64,000 nucleotides of DNA from Macrocybe gigantea (GCA_011319805.1 SJRY01000228.1:186001-250000); one strand, 5' to 3'; counted from the first letter of the stretch, positions 23,634 through 35,750 are shown. Notes: a model not told the origin generated them from the sequence alone. Program-made: numbers and translations.

Positions 23634-25387
23634 ATGCACGCCCACGATGCCTTTGTCCTGTTGACGCTTGAAAATACCACAATCGATACCCCAGGCGTCC
23701 ATCAGTCCGGCACACTCAGCCTTGAGTGCATCACCGTTCAGCTTCCCGGCGCGACCAATCCATCAGATCGCGACGTATACCTCGTTATCCACCTCAACTC
23801 CTTTGAGATTCCCGTTGACCCCGCCAGGGTGATACGCAGGACGGACGGATCGGGCTTGAGACGTATACCTTTCTCGGCAGCGAGAGCGATCCGTGGAGTT
23901 TACCATCACAGTCACACTCCCAGCATACCCCGATGATACCAAATCCCATCTCTTGGAGGACCTAGAGACATTTGAGGGCATACTCGCTCAGTACGCCGAG
24001 CTCCAAGGTAGCCCCGGCCTCCATGCGCCCCATGTGGCAGCCTCGGCTCCGGCGGCAGCGATCGAATTGGATCCGCTCTTCCAGGTGCCCACGGCGACCT
24101 GCGCGGTCAGTTGGTCGCAATCAATGAAGACACCGGCGAGGTCATCGGCCAGTTTGACGATAAACAACTCAGGATTCAGGAAGATCCACGATTAAATGAG
24201 CGCGGACATGAAAACGACCCAGTCATCATTGAGGTACCCGAACAAAGTACTCGTGAACAAGATGCGACTGCTTTGGATATGTTCGTTCGCGTAGTGCCAC
24301 CAGACCAGCAGGACTGGATTACTAAATCCGCCACCATCGTCAGGTAACTGACAGGAATGTGTCTCTCGTCGCAAAATTGTTAACGCCCCTTCGTACACAG
24401 CCATGCGATTTCCAAGACTACGGACTTGCTCCTCACCACGATCACCACTGCGTCGACCTATTATGTAGCGCATTCTACGCCTTCTCCCCATCATCCGCAG
24501 AACGCTTCTGCAGGCGCTTCTTCTAATATCCCACCACCGCCTCCGCCGCGTGCGCTCGTTTTTCTCACATCTGATAAGACGCGTAAAGGTCTCGCCAATG
24601 TCCATGCAGTCAGCGGCCGGGCAGTTCAAGTTAGCAGCAAAACCGTCAACATGATTGACAACATGATTCGCAGGGCCATGGGTGGGAGGCCAAAGAGGAA
24701 CAGAATGTTCACGCCTCCTAGTAACAACCGATCTCCGCCCGGGACTCTTTCTCCTGGGTATCCTGGCGGTTTTTCGCCAGTGTCTCCCCCTCTTCCGCCG
24801 CGGACGCCATCCCCATCCCCTTCAAAGGGCTATCTCTCTCCTTCGTATCATGGCTCACCTCCAGCTTACCCAGCCGATAAACCGCCCCTACCTCCGCGTC
24901 GCTCGCCTTCGCCCGTGCCGCCACCGATTCCGTCGCACCCATCAGCAGGTGCTACTTCTCCTGGTCCTGTAGCGTATGCGCCACCTCCTCGACTTCGCAA
25001 ACGAGACCGTCTGCTGCTGTCTGTTGACCTTATTTTGTCGACCATTGATCATTCGACGCGTCGCGTTCTCGACAAAGGCACTGAAACTGTCGGCACCGTG
25101 GTTGGCCACAAGTATGTGTTTTCTTCCGCATGGAAGCAGAATAATTCGATGGGCTGATCGTGTGCATCAGATATGGACCTGAGGCAGCGCAGAGTTCACT
25201 GCACATAGCCGGGACCGCTAGAAACGTTGGTCTGGTGTATGTCGATATGCGCGGCATCGGTCGTCGCGCTCTTTTGAGAAGAGCCGGAAAGGAGTTTGTC
25301 AAGGCCCGCCTGAGCAGCGGTGCTAGGCCCGAACTACAACAAGGAATGCAGGACAATAATCACCGTCGTCAGGATATCCAGTTGTGA
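23634..25387 (+). CDS. Spartin-like senescence-domain protein
   Basis: Resembles spartin and plant senescence-associated proteins (senescence domain, PF06911 in family terms), which act at lipid droplets and membranes. The start is MHAHDAFVLLTLENTTIDTP. A beta-rich N-terminal region leads to QLVAINEDTGEVIGQFDD, the usual lead-in to the senescence domain. Then come DPVIIEVPEQ, SKTTDLLLTTITTASTYYV, TRKGLANVHAVSGRAVQVSS and TVNMIDNMIRRAMGG. A Pro/Ser-rich linker of about 100 residues splits the domain. Its end reads DHSTRRVLDKGTETVGTVVG, then AQSSLHIAGTARNVGLVYVD and RRALLRRAGKEFVKARL. There are at least five exons. The assignment rests on recalled motif order. Confidence 0.78.
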
Positions 25388-25586
25388 TCATGGACCGTCT
25401 ATACCCTTAGCTACATAACATGTTATGTCACACTGTTTTGAACAGACCAGTTTTCCGTGGCGTTAATGTCAATTGTCTGTGACCGCTTTATGTCAAATCA
25501 GCCATGAACAGGTGTTAAGCGCTAAGCCTTTATATAGGAAGGCCATCGGCAGGTTCTCCTATCGAGGCTTGCTGCGTTCTCCTACA

Positions 25587-26713
25587 ATGCCCTCGAGCGA
25601 AGAGCCAAAAGAGGCGGTCACCTCGCCTCGTTTCCGCCGGAACTGAAGCGAGAGATCTTGGAAACAACGGCGATCGAATACCCAAAGACAGCATTGCGAT
25701 ATGCGTTACTTTCGAAAGATGTACGCCCTTGGTGAGTCGCCACGTTTGCGATTCATCCGCCCCGAGCTTATAATCGCATCCAGGATCGAACGTATAATCT
25801 ATTCGGAGGTCTACTTCCGCGAGCTGCACTACTACACCCCGCCCAGCGGGCCGCCGCAGAGCGGCGAGAGCGAGTTCAAAAGCCTGACACAGCTAGCCAA
25901 GTTCCTGTGGACGACGGAGCAGCGCGATCCGTCGTTCTTTGCCGACGTCGTCAAGACGGTGCACTTTGCGAGCCGCTTCGACGAGGAGCAGATGCTGCGC
26001 GTGCTCCAGGCGTGCAACAAGATCACCAACCTCGGGCTGTACGCCGCGTTCTCGCACGGCGATGCGCCGCAGCTGAGCGACAAGACCACCGCTCTGTTCG
26101 CGTACGTCCACACGCTCCCACTGCAGCGGCTGTTCTGCACGGACGACACGTTCCAGCGGTTGCTCTCGAGCGCGCCTCCCGCGTCAGGCCTGTTCAAGCT
26201 GACGCACCTGGCGATCACGGACACCTCGCCGACGAAGGAGCAGCTCGCGCGGTTCAAGCGCCTCACGCATCTCGCTGTCATGTTCCGCAGCGAGGACGCG
26301 GACTTTGAGCGCCTCAACGTCGCGCTGGCGTACATGTCTGCCAACCCGCGCATGCGCGCCGTCGTCATCATGCTCAACACGTACGCGAGCGTGAAGGTGC
26401 AGACGAAGGCTAAGCTCAAGATGCTCTCGGTCAATGATCCCCGCATCGTCATCTTCACTATGCCGCTGTCGCAGAAGATCTACTTTGAGGACGATATCTG
26501 GAACCTTGCAACGGAATTCCCAGACGAGGATGACCCACCAGTCAGTGAGTGGCCGTTCTGTGTCTCGATCTCTCGGGCGGAACTGATGGGATTTGCGTAG
26601 GGTACCTTACGGAAATTCCCGAACCAAGGATTCTGTCCTTCGAAGAGCTGCAAGAGTGGGAACGGCAACACCCTCAAGCAGTGCAAGCTCAGGCCGTCCA
26701 AACAGCTGCCTAG
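25587..26713 (+). CDS. F-box-like protein with one-base frame break
   Basis: A TATA-like element (TTTATATAGG, 25529-25537) lies 50-60 bp before the ATG at 25587. The N-terminal frame MPSSEEPKEAVTS shifts by one base near 25627 into FPPELKREILETTAIEYPKT and LRYALLSKDVRPW, which is typical of agaric F-box-like N-termini (FPPEL, adaptor-binding type). An intron (GTGAGTCGCC to ATCCAG) joins IERIIYSEVYFREL and a long exon with leucine-rich, receptor-like character (TQLAKFLWTTEQRDPSFFAD, THLAITDTSPTKEQLARF). A final short exon ends QAQAVQTAA at 26713. As a group these proteins are thought to recruit substrates to SCF ligases. The substrate here is unknown. Confidence 0.65.
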
Positions 26714-26972
26714 CAGGAGCAGTTATTGTAGAAGTGATTGACAAATTGTCTCGTTGTATAACTGCCCCTCCACGCGATTAATTGACATGTTTATTCTCTA
26801 CCCCGTCCGAGTACGTGGAAGAGGCTTGCAGGGAAAGTGCATCTGAACAAGCTCGCAGGTCTTTGGTGGCTCATGATGAACGAAGTCAACGTCCTTGGCA
26901 TCTTCAATGGCATTTCATTGCAGTGGTGATACAGTGCGATAATAGGGTATAATGTAGAGAGCACTTTATTTT

Positions 26973-27732
26973 GTTCATATCAGTGCAATTTCGGGTGCCT
27001 TGAAGGGATCTCTGTCAGACTATGGCCACCACAAGCACAACTATTCACTTACCAGTCCTCTTGTCTCGAACGCCAACCAGTCCCCTGTGCCGGTCGGTAG
27101 CAATCCCATCGACCGACACTTCCACAGCCCAACGCCCAGCGTGAGGAAATTGCACAAGATGAACACAATCTTCTGCAGCGTGAGCGTCGTTAACGCCTTT
27201 GGCGGCGCATTGGTAGGTGCGAAGGAAGAGAACGCTGCATAAGACGTGCAACGGGTAAGTGACGCCGCGTATGAAGCTATGACAAGTGACGATGCTCACA
27301 TTCGTTCATGGCGGCTATGTTTCTGAAAGGAGAGAGGAGGAGCATGAATACGATTCCCATGCTGAATATCTGCACGCCGCCTCCCGACATGTAGAGCATG
27401 AACGCCTGCATCGGCAGGGCTTTGGCGGGCGAGATGGCGTGATCCCATGCGCGTTTTTCCTTGAGTTTGTCATAGGACTCGGTAGAGGATTTCTGCTTAG
27501 AGAGGTCCTTGTACTGGAGGGAGCGAAGGGTCCGCGTTTAATCGTTTATGTCGTGATAATATCATATGAGGTGGGCGAAGGCTCACAGATGACGAAGTAT
27601 CCTTCGAGAAGCCTGGTGGAGGAGGAAGTTGCTTCCATCTGACTACAAATTGAGTTTCTCGTTTGAAGAACATAACAGAACGTACTTCGGAGTTGTTTCG
27701 AGCGTAGAATAGTCAAGAATCGTCCGCGCCAT
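26973..27732 (-). CDS. EMC4: ER membrane protein complex subunit 4
   Basis: Subunit of the ER membrane complex, which inserts tail-anchored and polytopic proteins. The start at 27732 gives MARTILDYSTLETTPK. After an intron comes the family hallmark WKQLPPPPGFSKDTSSS. The next exon reads AWDHAISPAKALPMQAFMLY, MSGGGVQIFSMGIVFMLLLS and FRNIAAMNE. The last large exon has the second membrane part, TLQKIVFILCNFLTLGVGLW, and GTGDWLAFETRG. The C-terminus is uncertain: either it ends with a stop just after a GTAAGT site near 27047, or a last exon encodes PFKAPEIALI ending near 26973. The latter looks right but its splice phase does not fit without one base. About 170-190 residues, the normal EMC4 size. 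Confidence 0.9.
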
Positions 27733-28976
27733 CGTCGTCGGCGCTCTCGAGGTCAAGGGGATGCCGTCTGACACGTGACAGTGCAGGAGTCGTTTCAAGT
27801 TCTTTTTCTTGCACTTGAAGAGTTTCCTTATTCAACGAACTGAATAGGTTTCTTTTGTGGTAGGACCTTTCAATTTGCTATGCACAAACGGGCGTCGGTT
27901 CTGGCTCCGTTGTAATTCTAGCTGTGCCTTCCAAAGCCAAGGTTGGCAGCACACCGTCTGTCCCGTTCAATTGTTTTGTGGAATATTTTCGGCGACTGTG
28001 ATGCCCACAGCCCGCAAACATGACTGCTTTATACCCTCTGCAAAATCCGATATGTACAAGTACGTTTTCTTTCAGTATTGAAGTTCACGTTTCGTAAAAT
28101 ATTCTCAGCGTCCCCTCGCGGGTGTCTGCTCAAAGACGGGGAGACTTGAACAACTTCTTTAACCTCTGTAAATCTCTCAGAGGACGGCAGCGACTTCTAA
28201 TGCATTATCAGAGTGGTTGAGAAGCCTTTGGTATGCCTCCGATATAGTGCCGAGACCGCATTGTTCCCTTGCTTCAAAGCACGCTGCCGCTAAAACCAGT
28301 CACGTTGGTTGCAATCCGCCACGTGTCTAGATGCTGCAGGAGGCTGGAGCGCCATCAAAGTCTCGATGATGCTGAAGAATCTTGTGAGTTTTGCCGATGC
28401 TCTATATGAGACGATCGAAGGGTCGGCTTAAATGAGGCATGTAAATAGAGTCTCTGGAATGCATATCCTTCATTCAGGCCGGACAATTATTGCGCTGAAG
28501 TCTGCGAGTGACTCAGGAGAAGACGTCCTTGTGGGGAATGGAAGAGAAGCATGACCACATTGTTCGACGCCAAAATCATAGTTTGTGGTTGAGACTCATG
28601 ATGCCGTTGTGATCTAACTCGGTAATGAAAGGCTCTTCCCCGATTCAAGTAGGTGTCCACGGCCACGCTATCGCTATCAGAACAATATCAGAAAGAACTG
28701 ACGTGACACTTTCTTGCGACAGAGAACACTGTCAGGCCACCTGTTAATCAGACTATGCAATAGACAGCAAGATTTCGAGCAAGTTCATTGTCTTTCCAAA
28801 AATATGCTTATCAGCCAGCCTAAGAAGCATCAAGTCCTTCTGCGGTCTCACGCCCAACTTCTCTACGGGAAATCCTGGCAAACCACGGCCATTTGGCTAT
28901 TCCATATGGATGTCGCAGATGACAAGGAGATGAATATAAGCGTCTCTCTGCATGGCCGCCATCCTTGTCTCTCGCG
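27733..28976. other. Intergenic between divergent EMC4 and sulfite oxidase
   Basis: About 1.2 kb with both promoters. Small open frames on the plus strand (for example 27857-28081 and 28714-28998) have no domain character and no splice support. No repeat or RNA gene was noticed. Confidence 0.4.
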
Positions 28977-31266
28977 ATGGTCAGTCCCAATAATATAGTC
29001 GAAACGGACAAGGCGACCGCTCCGAATGGAAACCTCTATTTGGACAAGATCTTTGCTGAAGAAAAAACAGGTTGGGAAGGGTGAGTATTAGCTTGGTAAC
29101 GTCGAAGTCTGAAGCTGGTGTAATCTTGTATGCACCAGATATATTGAGTGGGAGGACTACCCTCACAAGAAAGCCGTTGCGGCCAAGATCTTGAATGCGA
29201 AACAATTCTCCCCGCCACCAGGTGCGCAGTCTTCTCGTCGTTCAGCATCTTAAGCATGTAACTCGATACGCATTGGTCATTCCATGTTGTAGAATTTCAA
29301 CTCGTGCCTCTGCCGGTGTCTAACCCGGTTCTGGATTCCCCTCGGTGGTTGGAATATCACGCGGCTCTCGGGCTGGAACGTTTTCTGACTGACAGCTGGA
29401 AAGTCGTTCAAGAAGAAAAGCCGAATCTCATACATGTTCTAAAGTTCCCTTATAACGGAGAGACGAGGCGAGAACACCTTCTGGCTGGGAAATTGACCGA
29501 AAGCCATCAGCACTTGTTCGTTCCCGAATCTCGAAAGCGCAGGCAAACATAGGAAATGAGATTATGCTAACTCGATTCCTAGTGTTCGAAACCACGGCAA
29601 TGTTCCAAAGATTGACGAAGACGCTTTCGAACTTGAAATCGGTGGACTCGTCCAACGACCTGTCAAGATGCGTTTGAGCGACCTAAAGGACCCCGAGAAA
29701 TTTCCGTGAGTCTGCGAGCTTTGAAAAACAATTCGATAAACTTACCCAGAAATGTTAGCCAAACAGAGCTGACGGTTACTGTGCAGTGCAGTGGAACGAG
29801 GCGAATTGAACAAATCCAGCAATATCCAGGCGATGGCGATGAGTTGATCAATGCACCATGGGGTGCGTTCCGCCCAACTGGTATGACATTCATTGCGCTC
29901 TAACATACTGAATAGGCGAGGGAGCGATGTAAGCTTCGAAGGATGCTTCCTTCTGCTTGTCTCTGATCGCGTGGATCAGAGGAACGGCTCGCTACAGGGG
30001 TGTGCCACTCAAAGCAGTGATCAAGAAAGCATGTGGGGGCATCCTACCAGAGTGCAAGCATATTGAATTCCTAGGCGCCGACACATACTTCAAGTGAGCT
30101 TCTCGAACACTCAAATGTGGATATCTTCATATCTTCATTCACGATTATCTCTGTTCCTGTCCACAGGAAGAAGCAGGTGTATAATTACGCTGTCTCGGTA
30201 CCCTGGCGCAAGGTCAAGCAGGGCGAGGAGGTTCTCCTTGCCTGGGAGATGAACGGCGAGCCACTTCTGAAGATGCACGGAGCGCCATTGCGTGTCGTCG
30301 TGACCGGTTACATCGGCGCGCGGAGCTGCAAATGGTTGTACAAGATCAATGCACTGGCAGATGCCAGCATGGGCCCAGTGCAGAGGCAAGAATATCTGTA
30401 TTACTCTTCTCAAATCGGAAAACAGAACACCGCACTGTCGAATGGGTTTTCGATTCAGCAAATGCCTGTCTCGTTCGTGCTTACCAACCGGACGGCATAT
30501 GAACTGTCACTTACGAGTTTGTCGATCCAGGAGCGCAATCATCTTCCCCGAAGACAAACAAGTCATCATACACGACGGTAAGATCACGTTGAAGGGTTGG
30601 GCATATAGCGGAGGCGGAAACTGGGTCGAACGGGTTGAGGTGTCACCGGACGGGTAGATTTCCGTATTTTAATAAGTTTCAGAGACAACTCGTACTGACT
30701 TGCAATGGACCAGAGGGAGCGTGTGGTACGCCGTCGATCAGGATAACATGACGGAGAAAGTCAGATGGTTGCTTTCTGTGCCTTTTCGGGCCATCGTCTG
30801 ACGTCCAGTGTCCAGCATTATCACGCATGGAGGATATGGAAGATCGATGTACCGGTCGACGCGGAAGGATGGTTAGAGTTCTGCGTCCGCACTTGGGATT
30901 CCTCGTGCAACACCGAGCCTACATTCGTCCGGTCCGCCTGGAAGTGCGTCAGTCCCTGTTCGCATTGCAATCCTTTTTGATAACGAGATTCGCGCAGCTG
31001 GGATCTCCATGTCACTTCATCCTCCCACAGGTGAATTCCCTGCACTCCTCCGAAAGAACCAGTTAATCATTTTTCCCCGACTTCGAACCAGGATAAAGTT
31101 GTACAGCGTGAATCGAGCAAAGCCTGCTACCGCTCGGAGGTTAAAAGAGCTCGAAGACCGTGGCACACGGTTCGAACCTCTGACTAAACCGCTCGAGTTC
31201 GCTTTGGAAGATGAGAAGGCATATCTTGCAGCAGCTAAGAAGCATCCCAGAGAGCCGGAAGAATAG
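28977..31266 (+). CDS. Sulfite oxidase, molybdenum-cofactor enzyme without cytochrome b5 domain
   Basis: Oxidises sulfite to sulfate, or a related substrate, with a molybdopterin cofactor. The start MVSPNNIVETDKATAPNG leads into IEWEDYPHKKAVAAKI. The molybdopterin domain shows LFVRNHGNVPKI across an intron, DAFELEIGGLVQRPVKM, the cofactor-cysteine motif VTVQCSGTRRIEQ, YRGVPLKAVIKKACGG and NGEPLLKMHGAPLRVVVTGY with GARSCKWL. The dimerisation domain shows KGWAYSGGGNWVERVEVS and TWDSSCNTEPTFVRS, and a basic C-terminal extension ends HPREPEE. There is no heme-binding b5 domain upstream, so it is unlike animal SUOX. Many short introns; one donor is GTTCGT at 30473. SO-family members can be mitochondrial, peroxisomal or cytosolic, and no targeting signal is obvious. 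Confidence 0.9.
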
Positions 31267-31464
31267 ATGGTAGCCAACATTGGCCCATTATTATGTTCTA
31301 ATGGCATCTGTGCTTGTCAGGGCGCAACATCCCGTAACAGAAGTAACTCTCAATTCGCCGTGCGGTCGTCGATTAGTAGTCATAACTTACAACACACTCC
31401 CTACATAACTGTACTTATAAAGAGGACAGCATTCCAAGGAATCCTAACAGAGTGATCGAAAGAG

Positions 31465-32714
31465 TCAATCAATGCTGGGGGGGCTGGCCTGCTGCGGGTG
31501 GAGGTGGCGGAAATGGACCACCAAATCCAGGAGGCGGTGGAGGGAAGCCACCGTACATGGGCATGTTTGGCGGCGGCATGGGTGGAGGGGGTCCAGGCAT
31601 AGATGGGGCGCCCATTGGAGGCCCCATAGGCGGAGCCATCGCCATTGGAGGTACGACGGTTTGCTGAGGCGTAAATCCGGGGGTGGAGGCGGCTGAGCAA
31701 GGGCTCCAGCGAACTGGCCCTGGTATGGGCCCTGGAAGCCTGGCCCTGGAGGTCTAGCGCCAAAGGCCATAGGAGCGGGCGGTGGTCGTGCGGCGACAGG
31801 CAAGGCGTTATTCTTGCGCGCCTGTGCGGCGAGAAGACGTTCCGCGGACGTACCGTGCCGTTCGCCCTTTCCGTCCTTTTTGAATGCATACTGGACTGTT
31901 ATGGCCTTATTCATGAGGAATTGGCCGTTCATGGCTTCAATGGCGGCATCCGAGGCCTCGAAATCGGTGTAAGAGACAAATCCATACCCTTTGGATATTC
32001 CTGAGGCTGGATCTCGAGCGATCTAAGGAGTGTAAGAAGTCAAGGTAAAGGCTTCAAGAAGGAGAATGGAGAACACTCACTTTCGCAGTCGTCGCCATGA
32101 GTCCGAAAGCGCTGAAGGTATCATAAAGCAGTCTCTCATCCACATTCTCATCCAGATTTCCAATGAAAAGATTTGCGCCAACATCAAGTTGCTTTTTATC
32201 CGAGGATGCCTGTTTAAAGAAGAGGGGAGAAATGATATTAGCAACATGACAAGGTGTTGATGAACAAAAGCGGTGCCTCGGTGAGCAGGAGGGCCTATGA
32301 TGCACCCTGTCTGACGAGGAGCATTGAACCTGTGACGAACCTTGTTAACCCGGATAGGTTTACCCCAGAGTTTGATCTGATTCATGATCTTACAAGCGTA
32401 TTCTGCGTCTTCTTCAGTCTGGAATTCGCAGAAGCCATAGCCTTGGTGTGCCATTGAGATTCGGTCCTTAGGAAGGTGCACGTTTACTGTTCGGAGGCTT
32501 AGTGAGTATGCAAACTTAGACAGAAGACCGGCGAGTATGACATACCGACAGGGCCAGCTTGAAGCATTAGCTCCCAGACGAGGGCATCCGTACACCGCTC
32601 GTCGAGATTTCCCTACCATGCTGATAAGCCAATAGTAGAGGGAACATAGACGAAGTAAATACTTGCAAGATATACCGTCGCCTCTTGATTTCTGTCGTCC
32701 TGCGGACGCGACAT
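31465..32714 (-). CDS. SF3B4: Splicing factor 3b subunit 4 (two RRMs), C-terminal tail out of frame
   Basis: U2 snRNP SF3b component that binds pre-mRNA near the branch site. The start at 32714 gives [16 protein letters not shown]1 spans exons with [26 protein letters not shown] and [23 protein letters not shown]2 reads [56 protein letters not shown] and [20 protein letters not shown]. The conserved [13 protein letters not shown] follows. The Pro/Met/Gly-rich tail starts in frame but after AQPPPPP it leaves the family pattern. One more C near 31677 would give [16 protein letters not shown] and a Pro/Met-rich tail ending at 31469. As read, it ends at 31465 with unrelated residues. RRMs are intact. 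Confidence 0.95.
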
Positions 32715-33088
32715 GCTAACGATGATGGGATGTGGAGGAAGAGATGTGTTTGTTTGTATCTATTTGGTTTCCACGCCAAATGAACCTCAAGTCAATTTGG
32801 TAGCAATGCCATTCGCAGGGCTGTACAACATCTCGCCCTTTACAATTTTTCCGAAACCTTGGTTCTTCGTGTTAGAATACTCCATACGCGCTGAGCATCA
32901 TGGTCTTTCTAACAATTCCGTGATGCATCAGACCAGTGTAGATTGAAATACCAAATATAGGCACCTGATTTCCCGTTTCGTACATTTCACTCCAGACCAG
33001 AACTGCACAATTACCCAGTTTGTCTTCACTCTTCCATGTGAAAACAACGATCGCCAGCCTACAGTGCGCTTTGACCATGTACTAAATG

Positions 33089-33096
33089 TATAAAAG
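33089..33096 (+). promoter_or_regulatory. TATA box upstream of the stem-loop array
   Basis: TATAAAAG is followed about 30 bp later by a pyrimidine-rich region (cttgccctatcatcctctct) typical of fungal transcription starts, and 118 bp later by the first array unit. This suggests a plus-strand RNA polymerase II transcript running through the array. Confidence 0.45.
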
Positions 33097-33136
33097 ACGG
33101 TCTGAACCTCGTCATCTTGCCCTATCATCCTCTCTC

Positions 33137-33213
33137 ATGTCTTCCCAACTTTCTTTCTTCGCTCTTCGCAAACAAGCAAAACATCATAGTTTAGCGCCCA
33201 CATTGATTCCAAA
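33137..33213 (+). other. Possible first exon of the array transcript
   Basis: An ATG at 33137 opens 25 codons (MSSQLSFFALRKQAKHHSL and on) that end exactly at an AG/GTGCGT donor where array unit A begins. No family was recognised and the following exons do not give a convincing protein, so the open frame may be chance in a non-coding leader exon. Confidence 0.25.
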
Positions 33214-33308
33214 GGTGCGTCTCGCTCGATGCGACCAGGGCCCGGTCCACTGGGCTTGAGACGCACTCAGCGTTTTTCCTTTGTCAAGTGAAAAAGTGCT
33301 GATGACGG
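33214..33308 (+). ncRNA. Array unit A: paired stem-loops, intron-like
   Basis: Hairpin 1 pairs gtgcgtctc with gagacgcac around an inner stem gccc/gggc. Hairpin 2 (33268-33301) pairs cagcgtttttc with gaaaaagtgctg around a loop containing gtcaag, with some mismatch. The unit starts at AG/GTGCGT and ends with GCTGATGA, which resembles a branch site, with an AG about 20 nt later. Function unknown. Confidence 0.5.
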
Positions 33309-33403
33309 AGGGAATAGATCGTCGGCGTGCGCGATGGTTTGTAGGCGATGAAGGGCGTGTCCAGGTATGAAGTTGGTAGTTTGCGGGTCTTTGACTTTGA
33401 AGA

Positions 33404-33499
33404 GGTGCGTCTCGCTTGATGTGGCTTGGGCCCGGTCCATCGGGCTCGAGACGCACTCAGCACTTTTTCTTGTCAAGCGAAAAAGTGCTGATGAGGTAA
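33404..33499 (+). ncRNA. Array unit B: paired stem-loops, intron-like
   Basis: Best-formed copy. Hairpin 1 pairs ggtgcgtctcg with cgagacgcact, with inner stem gcccg/cgggc. Hairpin 2 pairs cagcactttttc with gaaaaagtgctg without mismatch around ttgtcaagc. It starts after GAAGAG and ends GCTGATGAGGTAAGG followed by CTCAG. It begins 190 bp after unit A. Confidence 0.55.
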
Positions 33500-33592
33500 G
33501 GTCCTCAGGTCTGCACTACGTCGCTTGCGTAACCGTCAACGAGACGTATTAGAGTCGGCGTCAGAGGGTGATGGTTCTGTTTCGGTTTACGA

Positions 33593-33685
33593 GGTGCGTC
33601 TCGCCCGATGCGACTAGGGCCCGGTCTTCCGGGCTTGAGACGCACTCGGCATTTTTTCTTTCAAGCGAAAAAATGCTGATGAAGG
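33593..33685 (+). ncRNA. Array unit C: paired stem-loops, intron-like
   Basis: Same plan. The inner stem is gcccgg/ccgggc. Hairpin 2 pairs gcattttttc with gaaaaaatgc, where the pair that is C-G in unit B has become U-A, a compensated change. The unit begins AG/GTGCGT and ends GCTGATGA, with a TTAG about 20 nt later. It begins 189 bp after unit B. Confidence 0.55.
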
Positions 33686-33790
33686 GGTATGTTTTTGTTA
33701 GGTCGTCGAACAATAGCAGGCTCCGCCTCTTCAAGAGAGCCTTCGCATCTTCAAGTTTTTCTTTTGTCTTTTTTTTTTCCTTCGTGAGAA

Positions 33791-33880
33791 GGTGCGCCTC
33801 GCCCGATAGGGCTTGGCCAGTCTGCTGGGTTCGAGACGCCCTCGGCGCCTTATCTATCCAGAGAAAAAATGCTGATAAGG
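33791..33880 (+). ncRNA. Array unit D: diverged paired stem-loops
   Basis: Most diverged copy. It begins AG/GTGCGC. The outer stem keeps cctcg/cgag with two mismatches and the inner stem is ccag/ctgg, an A-U for G-C swap relative to other units. Hairpin 2 is weak (gcgccttatctatccagagaaaaaatgctg). It ends GCTGATAAGG, with CTACAG later at about 33920. It begins 198 bp after unit C. Confidence 0.45.
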
Positions 33881-34916
33881 TAAGGTTTTGCGGGTCCTAC
33901 GGAAACTTTACCTACAGTTCGGGATTCCGAGGTATGTCTTATCTTGTTTTATCGTAGTCGCTTTGAATCGGCTGTCCTCGTGGAGCCGCTGGATGTGTTG
34001 TTTTGGCCTTAGTGATTTATGATTTAAAAGGCAAAAGAGGCTGCAAAGGTGCATTGTAAGTTTGCTCTATCGCTCCGATCAACGAGGCAAGCCTACCTTG
34101 TCTCAACTTGTTCATGGTCGTATTGACTTGGAATTGCTCTTATTCGGAGCGGATGTGGCCTTACTTTTATCTAATCCGAGACGCCTAATAGAATAGGACA
34201 CCCTGTATTATATATACACAGCACAATACATGGGAAGAACTTGTTTTCCGTCTTGTTATTCCGCTTTGACCATGTGTTCATGTTCGCAACCGGAGAGGCT
34301 CTTGTTTTTGCCTTGTCAAATGTGGGCCAGTGGTCAAAATTGACCATTATGATGGAGTACGACGCCAAACTCTGTGACCATTGGCGACGTCTTGGGATGA
34401 GGATCTGAGGGTAGGCATGCATGTGCGAGGTATACGTAAGGACAAGTACAAGCTAAGCAAGAAGCGACGAAGAGAAGAGACCAAGAAAAGACATCCTCGT
34501 TCATTACAGTGCTCACGCATGGCTGGACCCTGGCCGATGAAGAAAAAGGAAAGAAAAAAAAAACCGCATACAGAACACATAGGGGCTCTTCACGGCGCGA
34601 TGGCTCCCAAATGGAGAGAGCGGAAGACCAAAGGAAGAAGTCAAAAGAGGCGAGCGAAGCCGTCACCTAAGAAAAGAAAAAAGAACAATATATACCCTGC
34701 AAATACGTAACTTAGTAATGGTCTTCATAAACCGGTGTGGAAACAAATGCCTGACTAAGAGAGAGCAGATAGGGAAAAGAGACAGGGAAGGGGAGAGGAA
34801 CTGGTCGAGTGTAGGCGGGGGATATATAAGCAGGTCATGGTCATGATGGTTCGAATCGTGATGAAGGAGAAGGGTGCCAGGAAACAGAGACGACATGCAT
34901 GAAAAAAGGTCCCAGC
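33881..34916. other. Intergenic, 3' side of CDC42
   Basis: No gene supported. The purine-rich plus-strand open frame at 34381-34710 is low complexity (Lys/Arg runs). Minus-strand sequence next to 34917 is probably the CDC42 3' untranslated region. A further donor-like GAG/GTATGT near 33932 could continue the array transcript. Confidence 0.4.

Positions 34917-35750
<834 letters not shown>

Noticed and set aside
27857..28081. Small Cys-rich plus-strand gene
   Set aside because: No signal peptide at the start and no family motif; likely chance in the EMC4/sulfite oxidase spacer.
33214..33880. Array units as H/ACA or C/D box snoRNAs
   Set aside because: The two hairpins follow each other with no hinge carrying an H box and no ACA tail. 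TGATGA occurs after the hairpins but no matching CTGA and terminal stem frame it at the right distance.
33367..33957. Array units as a repeated protein
   Set aside because: The three longer copies can be translated with similar runs such as RCVSxDxxxARS, but the first copy stops in that frame. Changes preserve pairing rather than codons.
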